37,102 nt of DNA, taken from the IMG/VR virus record IMGVR_UViG_3300028827_000070, positions 1 through 37,102 of that record; one strand, 5' to 3'. Every line of letters begins with the position of its first letter. Position 1 is the first letter of the stretch. The translations under genes were made by a program, and so were the position numbers. The notes beneath the pieces are model-generated. The model worked only from the letters and a program-made list of their open reading frames with translations, was not told the origin of the DNA and did not search any database. This document shows, one piece after another, positions 16,093-22,959 of the stretch. This DNA comes from a virus.

Positions 16093-16922
16093 CGCAAACT
16101 CAATCATTTCATCAACAACTCAGAGCAATCAGCAGAACTTCTGCCGGGAAGTTCTTTGGGAATATTAGCAAATGCTTAATTGATGATAATGAATGTTTGC
16201 TTAATATAAAAATCGCTGGCAACCATACAACCACACGGCATACGAATCCGCATGGAACCGTGTTTGCTGGTTATACTGAGATAATGATTACGCATGTTAA
16301 AATGCCGAAAATTATAGCAGAATTAGTGAATACCAAATTCAATAGACAGGACTGCTGGATTGATACAAAGTATTACTATGTATCTTTTAAAACAACACTG
16401 TATTACAATGATAGTAATGTGTGTTTGAGTGCAATTGAGGAAATCTTAAAAATTGCACTTTGCGGCCAATATTTAACAAGTGCTACGTCACTTGAAGATT
16501 TATCTCAAATAAATCTTGATTCAATTGATATTGAACAAATGGCCAAAGATGCTACTAATATGGCTACTAATATTGGTGATGCCCCGTTACTGCGAGCTGT
16601 TTGTAACATAAAGATACCAAAGTCTAAAAAGGTCGCCAGCGCAATTTTGTCTGGTAAGTTAGTGGTACAATCTGACCGATTGGGTGAATTCAATTACCAG
16701 CATATTTGTTTTTTAGAAAATGAGTCTCAGTACACAAAATTCATTGAATCAATTGCACCATATTTAAAAACGCGCGAATTGTATCAGACACCCAAAAGTG
16801 CAGCAATAGCTCGAGCAGTTGTAACTTTGTATTCAAATGATATCAAATTTGACATGGTGTTGAGATTATTGGCTAATGATGTCGCAACAACAGAGGTATA
16901 TTGTGAAAAAGCAGCGAAATAA
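16089..16922 (+). CDS. unknown protein, third of four tandem paralogs
   Basis: 277 residues. It begins with a strand-rich region (CLLNIKIAGNHTTTRHTNPH), then the shared helix-strand segment (MPKIIAELVNTKFNRQDCWI, then YYYVSFKTTLYYN), a Met/Asp-rich acidic stretch, and a C-terminal block comparable to its sisters (ICFLENESQYTKFIESIAPY, ELYQTPKSAAIAR, then FDMVLRLLANDVATTEVYCE). It is the most diverged at the C-terminus. It overlaps the second paralog by four bases and the fourth by about 20. No function can be assigned. Confidence 0.72.
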   Translation: MTQTQSFHQQLRAISRTSAGKFFGNISKCLIDDNECLLNIKIAGNHTTTRHTNPHGTVFAGYTEIMITHVKMPKIIAELVNTKFNRQDCWIDTKYYYVSFKTTLYYNDSNVCLSAIEEILKIALCGQYLTSATSLEDLSQINLDSIDIEQMAKDATNMATNIGDAPLLRAVCNIKIPKSKKVASAILSGKLVVQSDRLGEFNYQHICFLENESQYTKFIESIAPYLKTRELYQTPKSAAIARAVVTLYSNDIKFDMVLRLLANDVATTEVYCEKAAK

Positions 16923-17928
16923 AAGGTATGATGTAAAATTTAATGCTGATATATTTACCAGAACATTATCTTTGGCTAAGAACACAGATACTATTAATAA
17001 TCTAATTTATGTTCATGGTAATGAGCTCACCCTTAAAATCACGCCCTTATATAAAACATCGCGGAATATTCAAATGACAAATCGTCATCGGAATGAAAAC
17101 CGAGCGCGTATGGGCAAATATGACGATACTACATGTTATTATACAGTTCAATCAATTGATGAGTTTAGTGGTTGCGTTAATAACCAAATAGCCCATTTTA
17201 AAGGACTTCTTGACTCAATTAAGGGAATAAACTTAATTTTGTTTGATAGTATTTTGAAGAAAGCAATTCTGGCAATACTAATCCGCAATGCAATCAAACA
17301 TGATTTGCAGACATTTGTTGATATAAACCAAGGCCACGTGTTGCCAACGATCACTATTAGTGACTTCTTAAAAATTCCAATTAGTCAGCGCCTTAAAAAT
17401 GTAAGTTTAATGAGCCACTTTTCGTTCAATGACATTTCTCAATTACACGAAGTTCTTGATGAAATATTGGATTTTTATAACAGTGTTGGACTAACTGTAC
17501 CATACAACATAGTAAACGCTGCCCGATTTAATGATGATGATCATTACAGAATTTATAATTCTGGAAATATGGTATTGGACAGCAAAACGTCGATTTATAA
17601 ATTAATACGTCATCCTAAAAAATACGCACATAATCTGGATCAAGACCAAAATGTGTATTATGCTGTTGCTGCTAATTCAAAATCGCCATTTATGAGTAAT
17701 AATGATGAAATTAATCAATTGATTAGTGACAATGATCATAAAATTATTGTCACTAATGTTGGTGGAACGATTAGTAAAACACGAAACAAAGGACCTACAA
17801 GGCCAATCAGTGTTACTCTACCTAAATTATCTGGTAAGAGAACTGTTCTAACATCTGATGAAAAAATTGCTACATATATATCATTGGCGTCAGGTGATCC
17901 CATCCATCAGATATATTTGCTTGATTAA
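16903..17928 (+). CDS. unknown protein, fourth of four tandem paralogs
   Basis: 341 residues from GTG 16903, preferred over ATG 16876 because AGAGG (16892-16896) is correctly spaced before it and the overlap with the third gene is smaller. N-terminus is basic (KKQRNKRYDVKF). Mid-region has the shared helical stretch, here longer (LLDSIKGINLILFDSILKKA; LSQLHEVL-like helices). The C-terminus again shows VYYAVAANSKS, HKIIVTNVGGTISK, a Pro/Arg linker and KIATYISLASGDPIHQIYLL. Function unknown. A late promoter follows its stop, so the paralog array ends a transcription unit. Confidence 0.75.
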   Translation: MKKQRNKRYDVKFNADIFTRTLSLAKNTDTINNLIYVHGNELTLKITPLYKTSRNIQMTNRHRNENRARMGKYDDTTCYYTVQSIDEFSGCVNNQIAHFKGLLDSIKGINLILFDSILKKAILAILIRNAIKHDLQTFVDINQGHVLPTITISDFLKIPISQRLKNVSLMSHFSFNDISQLHEVLDEILDFYNSVGLTVPYNIVNAARFNDDDHYRIYNSGNMVLDSKTSIYKLIRHPKKYAHNLDQDQNVYYAVAANSKSPFMSNNDEINQLISDNDHKIIVTNVGGTISKTRNKGPTRPISVTLPKLSGKRTVLTSDEKIATYISLASGDPIHQIYLLD

Positions 17929-17930
17929 AG

Positions 17931-17938
17931 TATAAATA
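17931..17938 (+). promoter_or_regulatory. T4-type late promoter TATAAATA
   Basis: Perfect TATAAATA three bases after the stop of the fourth paralog and 15 bases before the next ATG, with a strong AGGAGG ribosome site (17943-17948) in between. Confidence 0.8.
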
Positions 17939-17953
17939 TAATAGGAGGATATT

Positions 17954-18133
17954 ATGGCAAAGATATTACAAGAAACTATCGTTATAAATGTATCTAAATT
18001 GGTCAAGAATAATGATTCATCAGATGAATTTTTAGTCGACGATGAAATACTAGTCGCAATTGAAGATCTAGTAAATGAAATCATCACAAATCCCAACACA
18101 GTTGTGGAAGTGACGAGGGAAACCAATGAGTAA
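17954..18133 (+). CDS. small late protein of unknown function
   Basis: 59 residues: MAKILQETIVINVSKLVKNN, then an acidic helix (DDEILVAIEDLVNEI) and a strand VVEVT. It resembles a short conserved protein that I recall in marine T4-like phages, with no known role. It has an ideal ribosome site AGGAGG five bases before the ATG and a perfect late promoter, so strong late expression is expected. Its stop overlaps the start of the next gene by eight bases. Confidence 0.8.
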   Translation: MAKILQETIVINVSKLVKNNDSSDEFLVDDEILVAIEDLVNEIITNPNTVVEVTRETNE

Positions 18134-18482
18134 CGCATCATTAATGCTGCTACCAACAACTACTGCAAACCTGGATCACTCTCCATTGAATGTTGTTGGA
18201 GAAAAGGTTAAAGGTGCTGGATATACTCGTTGTGGGTCCGGACTACATACCATTGCATATTTTATTACTGGGTTTGTGGGAACGGTTACTATCCAAGCAT
18301 CAATTATTGCAAATCCATCCGAATCGGATTGGGCCGATATTGTGCAAATTGAAAACCTTGACGAGACGTCTCCAATTGATGTTAATAATATGCAAAGTAT
18401 AGAAGGAAATTATGTTTGGTTAAGGGCAGTAGTAACAAACATGACATACGGCACCATTTCAAAAATCCAAATCTCATATTAG
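18126..18482 (+). CDS. probable virion structural protein
   Basis: A 118-residue beta-rich protein. Landmarks are SLMLLPTTTANLDHS at the start, GLHTIAYFITGFVGTVTIQA, a DW site (ESDWADI), then YVWLRAVVTNMTYGTISKIQ at the end. This matches my memory of a small structural protein of marine T4-like phages with a beta-sandwich pattern. It is under the same late promoter and overlaps the preceding small gene, which supports a role in the particle. Exact location unknown. Confidence 0.75.
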   Translation: MSNASLMLLPTTTANLDHSPLNVVGEKVKGAGYTRCGSGLHTIAYFITGFVGTVTIQASIIANPSESDWADIVQIENLDETSPIDVNNMQSIEGNYVWLRAVVTNMTYGTISKIQISY

Positions 18483-18488
18483 TGAATC

Positions 18489-18506
18489 TATCATCCACGG
18501 ATGATA
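18489..18506 (+). other. 8-bp hairpin between structural and glycosyltransferase-like genes
   Basis: TATCATCC / GGATGATA arms separated by two bases (AC), just after the stop of the structural gene. No clear T-run follows, so it may mark an mRNA end or processing site rather than a strong terminator. A ribosome site TAGGAG and possible late-like TTAAATA follow before ATG 18532. Confidence 0.4.
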
Positions 18507-18531
18507 CTAAATACCTTAAATAGGAGATGTT

Positions 18532-19683
18532 ATGTACCGTGGAATTAAAACTCACAATATAATACTGGCAGACAAACAGCCCGAATTAATTAGTTTTCTA
18601 GATTCAGAATCAGTTGAATATACAACAACATCGGTTGCAGATGCTTCCGATGGGATTTTTATTTTAGATCTCCCCGACGATCTAAAAGATCCGTCCAAAT
18701 TCAACATCGATGATTTTTTATCACTGATTCCATTAAAAATAAAAGAAAGTCTAAAATCAAAGAATTCAACGATAACATTGTTAGTGTATGTAATAGATGC
18801 ACCTAATATATATATGCTCCTGGATGCATTAATGTCATCAATGCATGCATTGGGTTATGATATAACTCGAGTATATACTACAGGTAATTCTTATATTCCA
18901 GCTCTAGCAGATGGGTTGCCTCACTACACATTCTTTTGTAGAGAAGAATTAACATCAGCCGCTAGATTAAGAAACAAGCTAGTTCCGTATCACAATTGTG
19001 ATGAGCGGGAATATATCTATCGTTATTCTGTAAATCATGACACACCATATAATAGAATTTTCGGAGCAGCACTTTATGTTCATGGATTAGTAAACTATGG
19101 ATATTTTTCGTATGACAAGTTGGATATGTCATATAATGACTTGATTAAAAGCCCCGTTTATAAATGGAATAATGTGTGGGAAAATGCGGATTCAATGTTG
19201 GATATGTTCAACATACGTCTACCCATTGTGCCAAAAGACAGACAATTGACGTCAGATATGATATCGTATATTGAGTCATATATAAACTTTGTACCACATA
19301 AATCGTTTAATATAGAGTCTATAATTTTAGACGATGATGTATTTAATAGCATCTATTATATGCAGGTGTTTATGCCTATCTCTGCACCATTTACTCTGGA
19401 GGCCTATCAATCTTTAGGATACAAAACATTCAATGATTTGCTTAACGAAGACTTTGATTCAATAACAAATAATGAAGAAAGAATGGCAATTATATTTAAA
19501 CGGTTATATGATATAACCTATAAGTCGGATTACACAATATCTATGGTAATTAATGCACTTAGTAGTATAACAAAATACAACAAACAAGCACTAATTAGCC
19601 CAAAGAAATATCGACTTTTGAATATACTAGATAATTCTGCGGTTGCTACTGTTATAACTGAAGCCGAAGAAATAACAATTTAA
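18532..19683 (+). CDS. glycosyltransferase-like phage protein
   Basis: 383 residues. The C-terminal third resembles phage proteins related to exostosin-like/GT-B-type glycosyltransferases: a motif where a family usually reads 'PFIL...LR.LGFKTF' is here MPISAPFTLEAYQSLGYKTF, followed by NEDFDSITNNEERM and a helical tail ending in SSITKYNKQAL. A middle segment RIFGAALYVHGLVNYGYFSY also fits those proteins. The N-terminal part (1-140) has a Rossmann-like alternation. The usual metal or donor-binding residues cannot be confirmed, and a role in glycosylating virion or DNA is inference. Start has TAGGAG five bases upstream. Confidence 0.6.
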   Translation: MYRGIKTHNIILADKQPELISFLDSESVEYTTTSVADASDGIFILDLPDDLKDPSKFNIDDFLSLIPLKIKESLKSKNSTITLLVYVIDAPNIYMLLDALMSSMHALGYDITRVYTTGNSYIPALADGLPHYTFFCREELTSAARLRNKLVPYHNCDEREYIYRYSVNHDTPYNRIFGAALYVHGLVNYGYFSYDKLDMSYNDLIKSPVYKWNNVWENADSMLDMFNIRLPIVPKDRQLTSDMISYIESYINFVPHKSFNIESIILDDDVFNSIYYMQVFMPISAPFTLEAYQSLGYKTFNDLLNEDFDSITNNEERMAIIFKRLYDITYKSDYTISMVINALSSITKYNKQALISPKKYRLLNILDNSAVATVITEAEEITI

Positions 19684-19691
19684 TATAAATA
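19684..19691 (+). promoter_or_regulatory. T4-type late promoter TATAAATA
   Basis: Perfect match directly after the previous stop codon and 26 bases before ATG 19718, giving a leader of about 20 bases. Confidence 0.8.
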
Positions 19692-19717
19692 ATAATGCAG
19701 GATTTAAACGTACTAAT

Positions 19718-21322
19718 ATGACTAACGACAGACTTCTTATAATATACCCAGGTAGATTCCAGCCATTTCATAAAGGGCATAAGAAGATCTATGATCAACT
19801 TGCCAAACGGTTCAATAATGTCTTTATTGCAACCAGTAACAAGGTTGATCCGCCAAAATCGCCATTTAGTTTTGACGAAAAGAAACAAATGATGGAATTA
19901 ACTGGTATGGATACTGATAATGTTGTGATGACCAAGAACCCATATCTCGCAAACGAGATAACACAACATTTCGACAAAAATAATACGGTTTTGGTATTTG
20001 TTGTTAGTGAAAAAGATATGGCTGAAAACCCTAGGTTCACATTTGAACCTAAAAAAGACGGCAGTCCGTCATATTTTCAACCATTCAAATCGTTAAAGTC
20101 CAGCAAACCAATGGCACAACATGGATATATTCTGACTATGCCAACATATGAATTTGATGTGTTGGGAGAGCCAGTAAGAAGCGCAACGGAATTGCGCGCC
20201 ATGTATAAGAATTTATCAAATAAGCAGCGCCGTAGATTCATAAAAGATTTATTTGGTTCTTACAGTAAGGATATACACAAATTAATGAATGACAAATTAG
20301 AACCCTTACAAGAAGGAAAAGAGGGCAAACCAAGCCGCAATGATCAATTATTGGGCATATCTGACCCATTTCGTAGTCTAGACGACATTAAAAAAGGAAT
20401 TGGTGGGCCTAGGCAAAAAGACCCGCACAGGTACAGAACCTATGGTGGAATTACTGGAGTCTTGCAACGAGCGATTCCAGAATTACAAAAAATCATTGAT
20501 GAAATGAATGATTTAGTAAATGCACCAGAATACAAACGCAAAATGCACCCAGAATTTATGGTAAGATTTTTAAACAAATATAATGCAATAGAGCAATTAT
20601 TAGATCAGTTTGATATAATGGACGACGAAACAATGAAAAAATTAGCAGAAACACAAATAAAAGATTCAAAAATAAGCATTTGGGAAGCTGATGACAATTT
20701 AATAGCTATCAACACAAAGAAAGGATATGCATGCAAAATTAATAATGTAGTAACTGAATCAATGGATATTATTACATTAGCAAATTCAGCTGGAAACGTC
20801 CTTAGAGTGTTCTTTGACAAGAAGGAAAAATCAACAACAATTAAAGACAAAAAGGGCGGATCGCATACATACCAAAAACCTGCATCTGTTATCCTAAATG
20901 CACTCAATAAACGAGGATATAAAGTAGTTCAGAATCCAGAACCGGAAACAGAATTATCGTTAGTTCCAAAAGACGATACGGTTAAAATAGGCAACACGAC
21001 ACATCTACCGGACGGTGGTTATGAAATGAATTTGATGAATTCAATGTTTGCTGAATCATACAAAATACCACATAAGTACAGGATTTATGAAACCAACAAA
21101 CGCAAAATTCAATCAAAATTGTTTGAAAAGTGGGACAAGGAAGTAAAAACGCCTAAGAGTGAGCGTGGAAAATATGACGGCAAATCACTAGGTTGGTTGA
21201 GAAAGGAATTAGCAAAATTAAAGAAATCAGGTCCACACAAAAGACGAAGCAAAGAATTCAAAAAAATGAAAGAACTAGAATTTGCGATTAGAGCAAAAAC
21301 TGGTTGGGGAAAAGTGGATTAA
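19718..21322 (+). CDS. nucleotidyltransferase fused to a virion-type C-terminal region
   Basis: 534 residues. The N-terminal domain (1-200) is an HxGH nucleotidyltransferase: GRFQPFHKGHKKI (H18, H21), then an FSFDEKKQMM segment and VRSATELR (the ISSTxxR-like motif). That fold includes NMN adenylyltransferases and cytidylyltransferases. A Lys/Arg-rich middle, a helical segment (AIPELQKIIDEMNDLVNAPE), a small beta domain, and a basic C-terminus GPHKRRSKEFKKMKELEFAI follow. That last block recurs at the ends of several large phage proteins as I recall. Under a late promoter, so it may enter the particle or act late. The substrate is unknown; NAD or cofactor synthesis is one option. Confidence 0.75.
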   Translation: MTNDRLLIIYPGRFQPFHKGHKKIYDQLAKRFNNVFIATSNKVDPPKSPFSFDEKKQMMELTGMDTDNVVMTKNPYLANEITQHFDKNNTVLVFVVSEKDMAENPRFTFEPKKDGSPSYFQPFKSLKSSKPMAQHGYILTMPTYEFDVLGEPVRSATELRAMYKNLSNKQRRRFIKDLFGSYSKDIHKLMNDKLEPLQEGKEGKPSRNDQLLGISDPFRSLDDIKKGIGGPRQKDPHRYRTYGGITGVLQRAIPELQKIIDEMNDLVNAPEYKRKMHPEFMVRFLNKYNAIEQLLDQFDIMDDETMKKLAETQIKDSKISIWEADDNLIAINTKKGYACKINNVVTESMDIITLANSAGNVLRVFFDKKEKSTTIKDKKGGSHTYQKPASVILNALNKRGYKVVQNPEPETELSLVPKDDTVKIGNTTHLPDGGYEMNLMNSMFAESYKIPHKYRIYETNKRKIQSKLFEKWDKEVKTPKSERGKYDGKSLGWLRKELAKLKKSGPHKRRSKEFKKMKELEFAIRAKTGWGKVD

Positions 21323-21331
21323 TAATACCAA

Positions 21332-21712
21332 ATGCCAAGCCCGCAGCATGATCAAGTAACTTCACAAGTAAACAGTTCAATTGATTCACTAAATGAACTG
21401 TCATCAAACTTCTCTGAGTTCTTGACGCCAATAATTGCATTATCAATTGGTATTGTTATTCTTATGGTAATGAAAACCATTCTAACTGACATTGCAAAGG
21501 GATTAAGATTTAAATTCACCCCAACTTTTAATGAAGGCGATATGGTAATTCTTGATGGTGACGAAGCAATCATTGTTAAAATTGGATTATTAACCTCAGT
21601 GTTTGGAATTACAAAAAAAGATGGTACATATTGCTGGAGATATATTCCAAACAATAGAATTGAATATTTAAAATTAGAGAAAATAATTAGCAAAGAAGAG
21701 GCAGAATTATAA
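21332..21712 (+). CDS. mini MscS-like membrane protein
   Basis: 126 residues. One hydrophobic segment (about 30-50: FLTPIIALSIGIVILMVMKT) is followed by a small beta domain reading FNEGDMVILDGDEAIIVKIG, then LTSVFGITKKDG and IPNNRI. That is the pattern of the MscS channel beta domain (GD.V...G..G.V..I....T.......IPN..I). MscS itself is about 286 residues with three membrane helices, so this is a minimal form; whether it gates anything is inference. It ends one base before the next ATG region and is likely coexpressed with the nucleotidyltransferase. Confidence 0.6.
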   Translation: MPSPQHDQVTSQVNSSIDSLNELSSNFSEFLTPIIALSIGIVILMVMKTILTDIAKGLRFKFTPTFNEGDMVILDGDEAIIVKIGLLTSVFGITKKDGTYCWRYIPNNRIEYLKLEKIISKEEAEL

Positions 21713-21713
21713 A

Positions 21714-22193
21714 ATGACTACGTCTAGAAGACCATGGATAATTGTACTTAATGGCAAACCATGGAAATCATTTGAAACAGAGGAAATTGCGCGGCGTGTT
21801 GCTAATGCAACAGCAAAAAAACACAAGATAGAAGCTGAAATAAAATATATCGACGATGTTCCAAATTGGGATGGTAGGAATCATCGCTTAATGTATGAAG
21901 GGTTACCATCTGAAAATTTACCATCCCAAAACTTGCCATCAGACAAACTACCTTCACAAAACTTGCCATCAGACAAACTACCTTCACAAACAACTAGTGC
22001 AGTTGGTGGCTCTGCTACGGCAAGTGGCGTTGGACAGCAGAACAATAATGGCAATAACGATTCAAACAACGATTCAAACAACGATTCAAGCAACGATTCA
22101 AATCAAGACAATCAATCTATAACTGATCTATCCAATCAAGAATTAGATCAACTAAAATCATTATTGAGTAAAATAGGTTTACCACTTTCCTAA
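21714..22193 (+). CDS. protein with low-complexity repeat linker
   Basis: 159 residues. An N-terminal folded part (about 1-60: RPWIIVLNGKPWKSFETEEI, RRVANATAKKH) reads like a small alpha/beta domain. Then a repeat tract NLPSDKLPSQ and an Asn/Asp/Ser-rich tract (NDSNNDSNNDSSNDS) follow, ending with a helix LSNQELDQLKSLLSKIGLPL. No family recognised. The repeats are direct DNA duplications and probably vary between relatives. It ends 40 bases before the nuclease gene hairpin. Confidence 0.7.
   Translation: MTTSRRPWIIVLNGKPWKSFETEEIARRVANATAKKHKIEAEIKYIDDVPNWDGRNHRLMYEGLPSENLPSQNLPSDKLPSQNLPSDKLPSQTTSAVGGSATASGVGQQNNNGNNDSNNDSNNDSSNDSNQDNQSITDLSNQELDQLKSLLSKIGLPLS
21931..21990 (+). repeat. perfect 30-bp tandem duplication
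   Basis: The 30 bases 21931-21960 recur exactly at 21961-21990 and encode NLPSDKLPSQ-type repeats; a diverged copy lies just upstream (about 21900-21930). In-frame unit length keeps the reading frame. Confidence 0.95.
22056..22103 (+). repeat. four tandem 12-bp repeats
   Basis: AACGATTCAAAC occurs at 22056-22067 and 22068-22079, then as AACGATTCAAGC and AACGATTCAAAT. The units are in frame and encode the Asn-Asp-Ser tract of the enclosing gene. Confidence 0.95.
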
Positions 22194-22204
22194 CATCACA
22201 GTAA

Positions 22205-22239
22205 ATACATGTGGTTTTAAAGGAGACAACCACATGTAT
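22205..22239 (+). promoter_or_regulatory. translational hairpin: SD in loop, AUG in stem
   Basis: ATACATGTGGTT (22205-22216) and AACCACATGTAT (22228-22239) form a perfect 12-bp stem with an 11-base loop TTAAAGGAGAC that holds the Shine-Dalgarno AAGGAG. The start codon ATG 22234-22236 lies within the right arm. In RNA this would display the SD yet hide the AUG, as expected for a translational switch or a protein-binding operator in front of the nuclease-dsbA-gp43 genes. Confidence 0.8.
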
Positions 22240-22698
22240 ACATATAGCGCACAATTAGTAAGGGTAATCGATGGAGATTCTATTGTATTCAATATTGATC
22301 TAGGATTTAATATTTGGCTCAATAATACATCAGTCCGATTATTGGGGGTAGACACACCAGAGAAAAGAACAAAAGACAAGTTAGAAAAGTTTTTTGGTTA
22401 CTTATCTACATCATACGTCATTGATAGGATAAGTAAGGCTAGCAAGATAACAATCAGAACTGAACTTGATGGAAAATATGGTCGCCCATTAGCAGAAGTT
22501 TTCATTGATGACTCAAATATTTCATTAAATACTATGCTCATAGAGGATAGAATGGCCGTAAGGTACAATGGGCAATCAAAAAAATTGATCAAAGACGCCC
22601 ATATTAAAAACTGGATTTATTTGGTCGAAAACAACATAACAACACTAGATGATAATATAATTAACTTATATGAACAAATAAGAGGAACAAATGGATAG
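22234..22698 (+). CDS. thermonuclease (staphylococcal nuclease-like)
   Basis: 154 residues with the SNase fold signature. RVIDGDS (D13, D15) opens the metal site; VRLLGVDTPE supplies R35, D40, T41 and E43; DGKYGRPLAEV supplies R84. These match in order and nearly in number the S. aureus residues D21, R35, D40, T41, E43, R87. No signal peptide, so it acts in the cell, for example on host DNA or RNA. Its start codon is in a hairpin stem. It overlaps the next gene (dsbA-like) by eight bases and leads the gp43 unit. Confidence 0.88.
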   Translation: MYTYSAQLVRVIDGDSIVFNIDLGFNIWLNNTSVRLLGVDTPEKRTKDKLEKFFGYLSTSYVIDRISKASKITIRTELDGKYGRPLAEVFIDDSNISLNTMLIEDRMAVRYNGQSKKLIKDAHIKNWIYLVENNITTLDDNIINLYEQIRGTNG

Positions 22699-22945
22699 AG
22701 TAATTACGAAAGAACAGCAAGACAAAATCAGACAAATTGTTAATGAAGGCGTTGCTATCATGCAAGAGATTGATGATCTTAATGAAGGGCTTTCAGATAC
22801 AATTAAAGCAGTAGCAAACGAGCTGGAAATTAAACCAGCAATTCTCAAAAAAGCAATTAAAACAGCACAAAAAGGTAACTTCCAAGATCAATTTGACGAT
22901 TTCGACACTCTAGAAACAATTCTAGACATTGCGAAACGTAAGTGA
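22691..22945 (+). CDS. dsbA: DsbA-like dsDNA-binding protein
   Basis: 84 residues. Its layout, LNEGLSDTIKAVANELEIKP then ILKKAIKTAQKGNFQDQFDD and a final TLETILDIAKRK, parallels T4 DsbA (a small helical dsDNA-binding protein linked to late transcription): a helix, a 'DELGV.G..FNRLL' type helix, and an acidic-to-basic tail. Similarity is by pattern, not computed. It overlaps the nuclease gene by eight bases and ends next to gp43, so it belongs to this replication unit. Confidence 0.7.
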   Translation: MDRVITKEQQDKIRQIVNEGVAIMQEIDDLNEGLSDTIKAVANELEIKPAILKKAIKTAQKGNFQDQFDDFDTLETILDIAKRK

Positions 22946-22959
22946 TATTGGGGATATCT

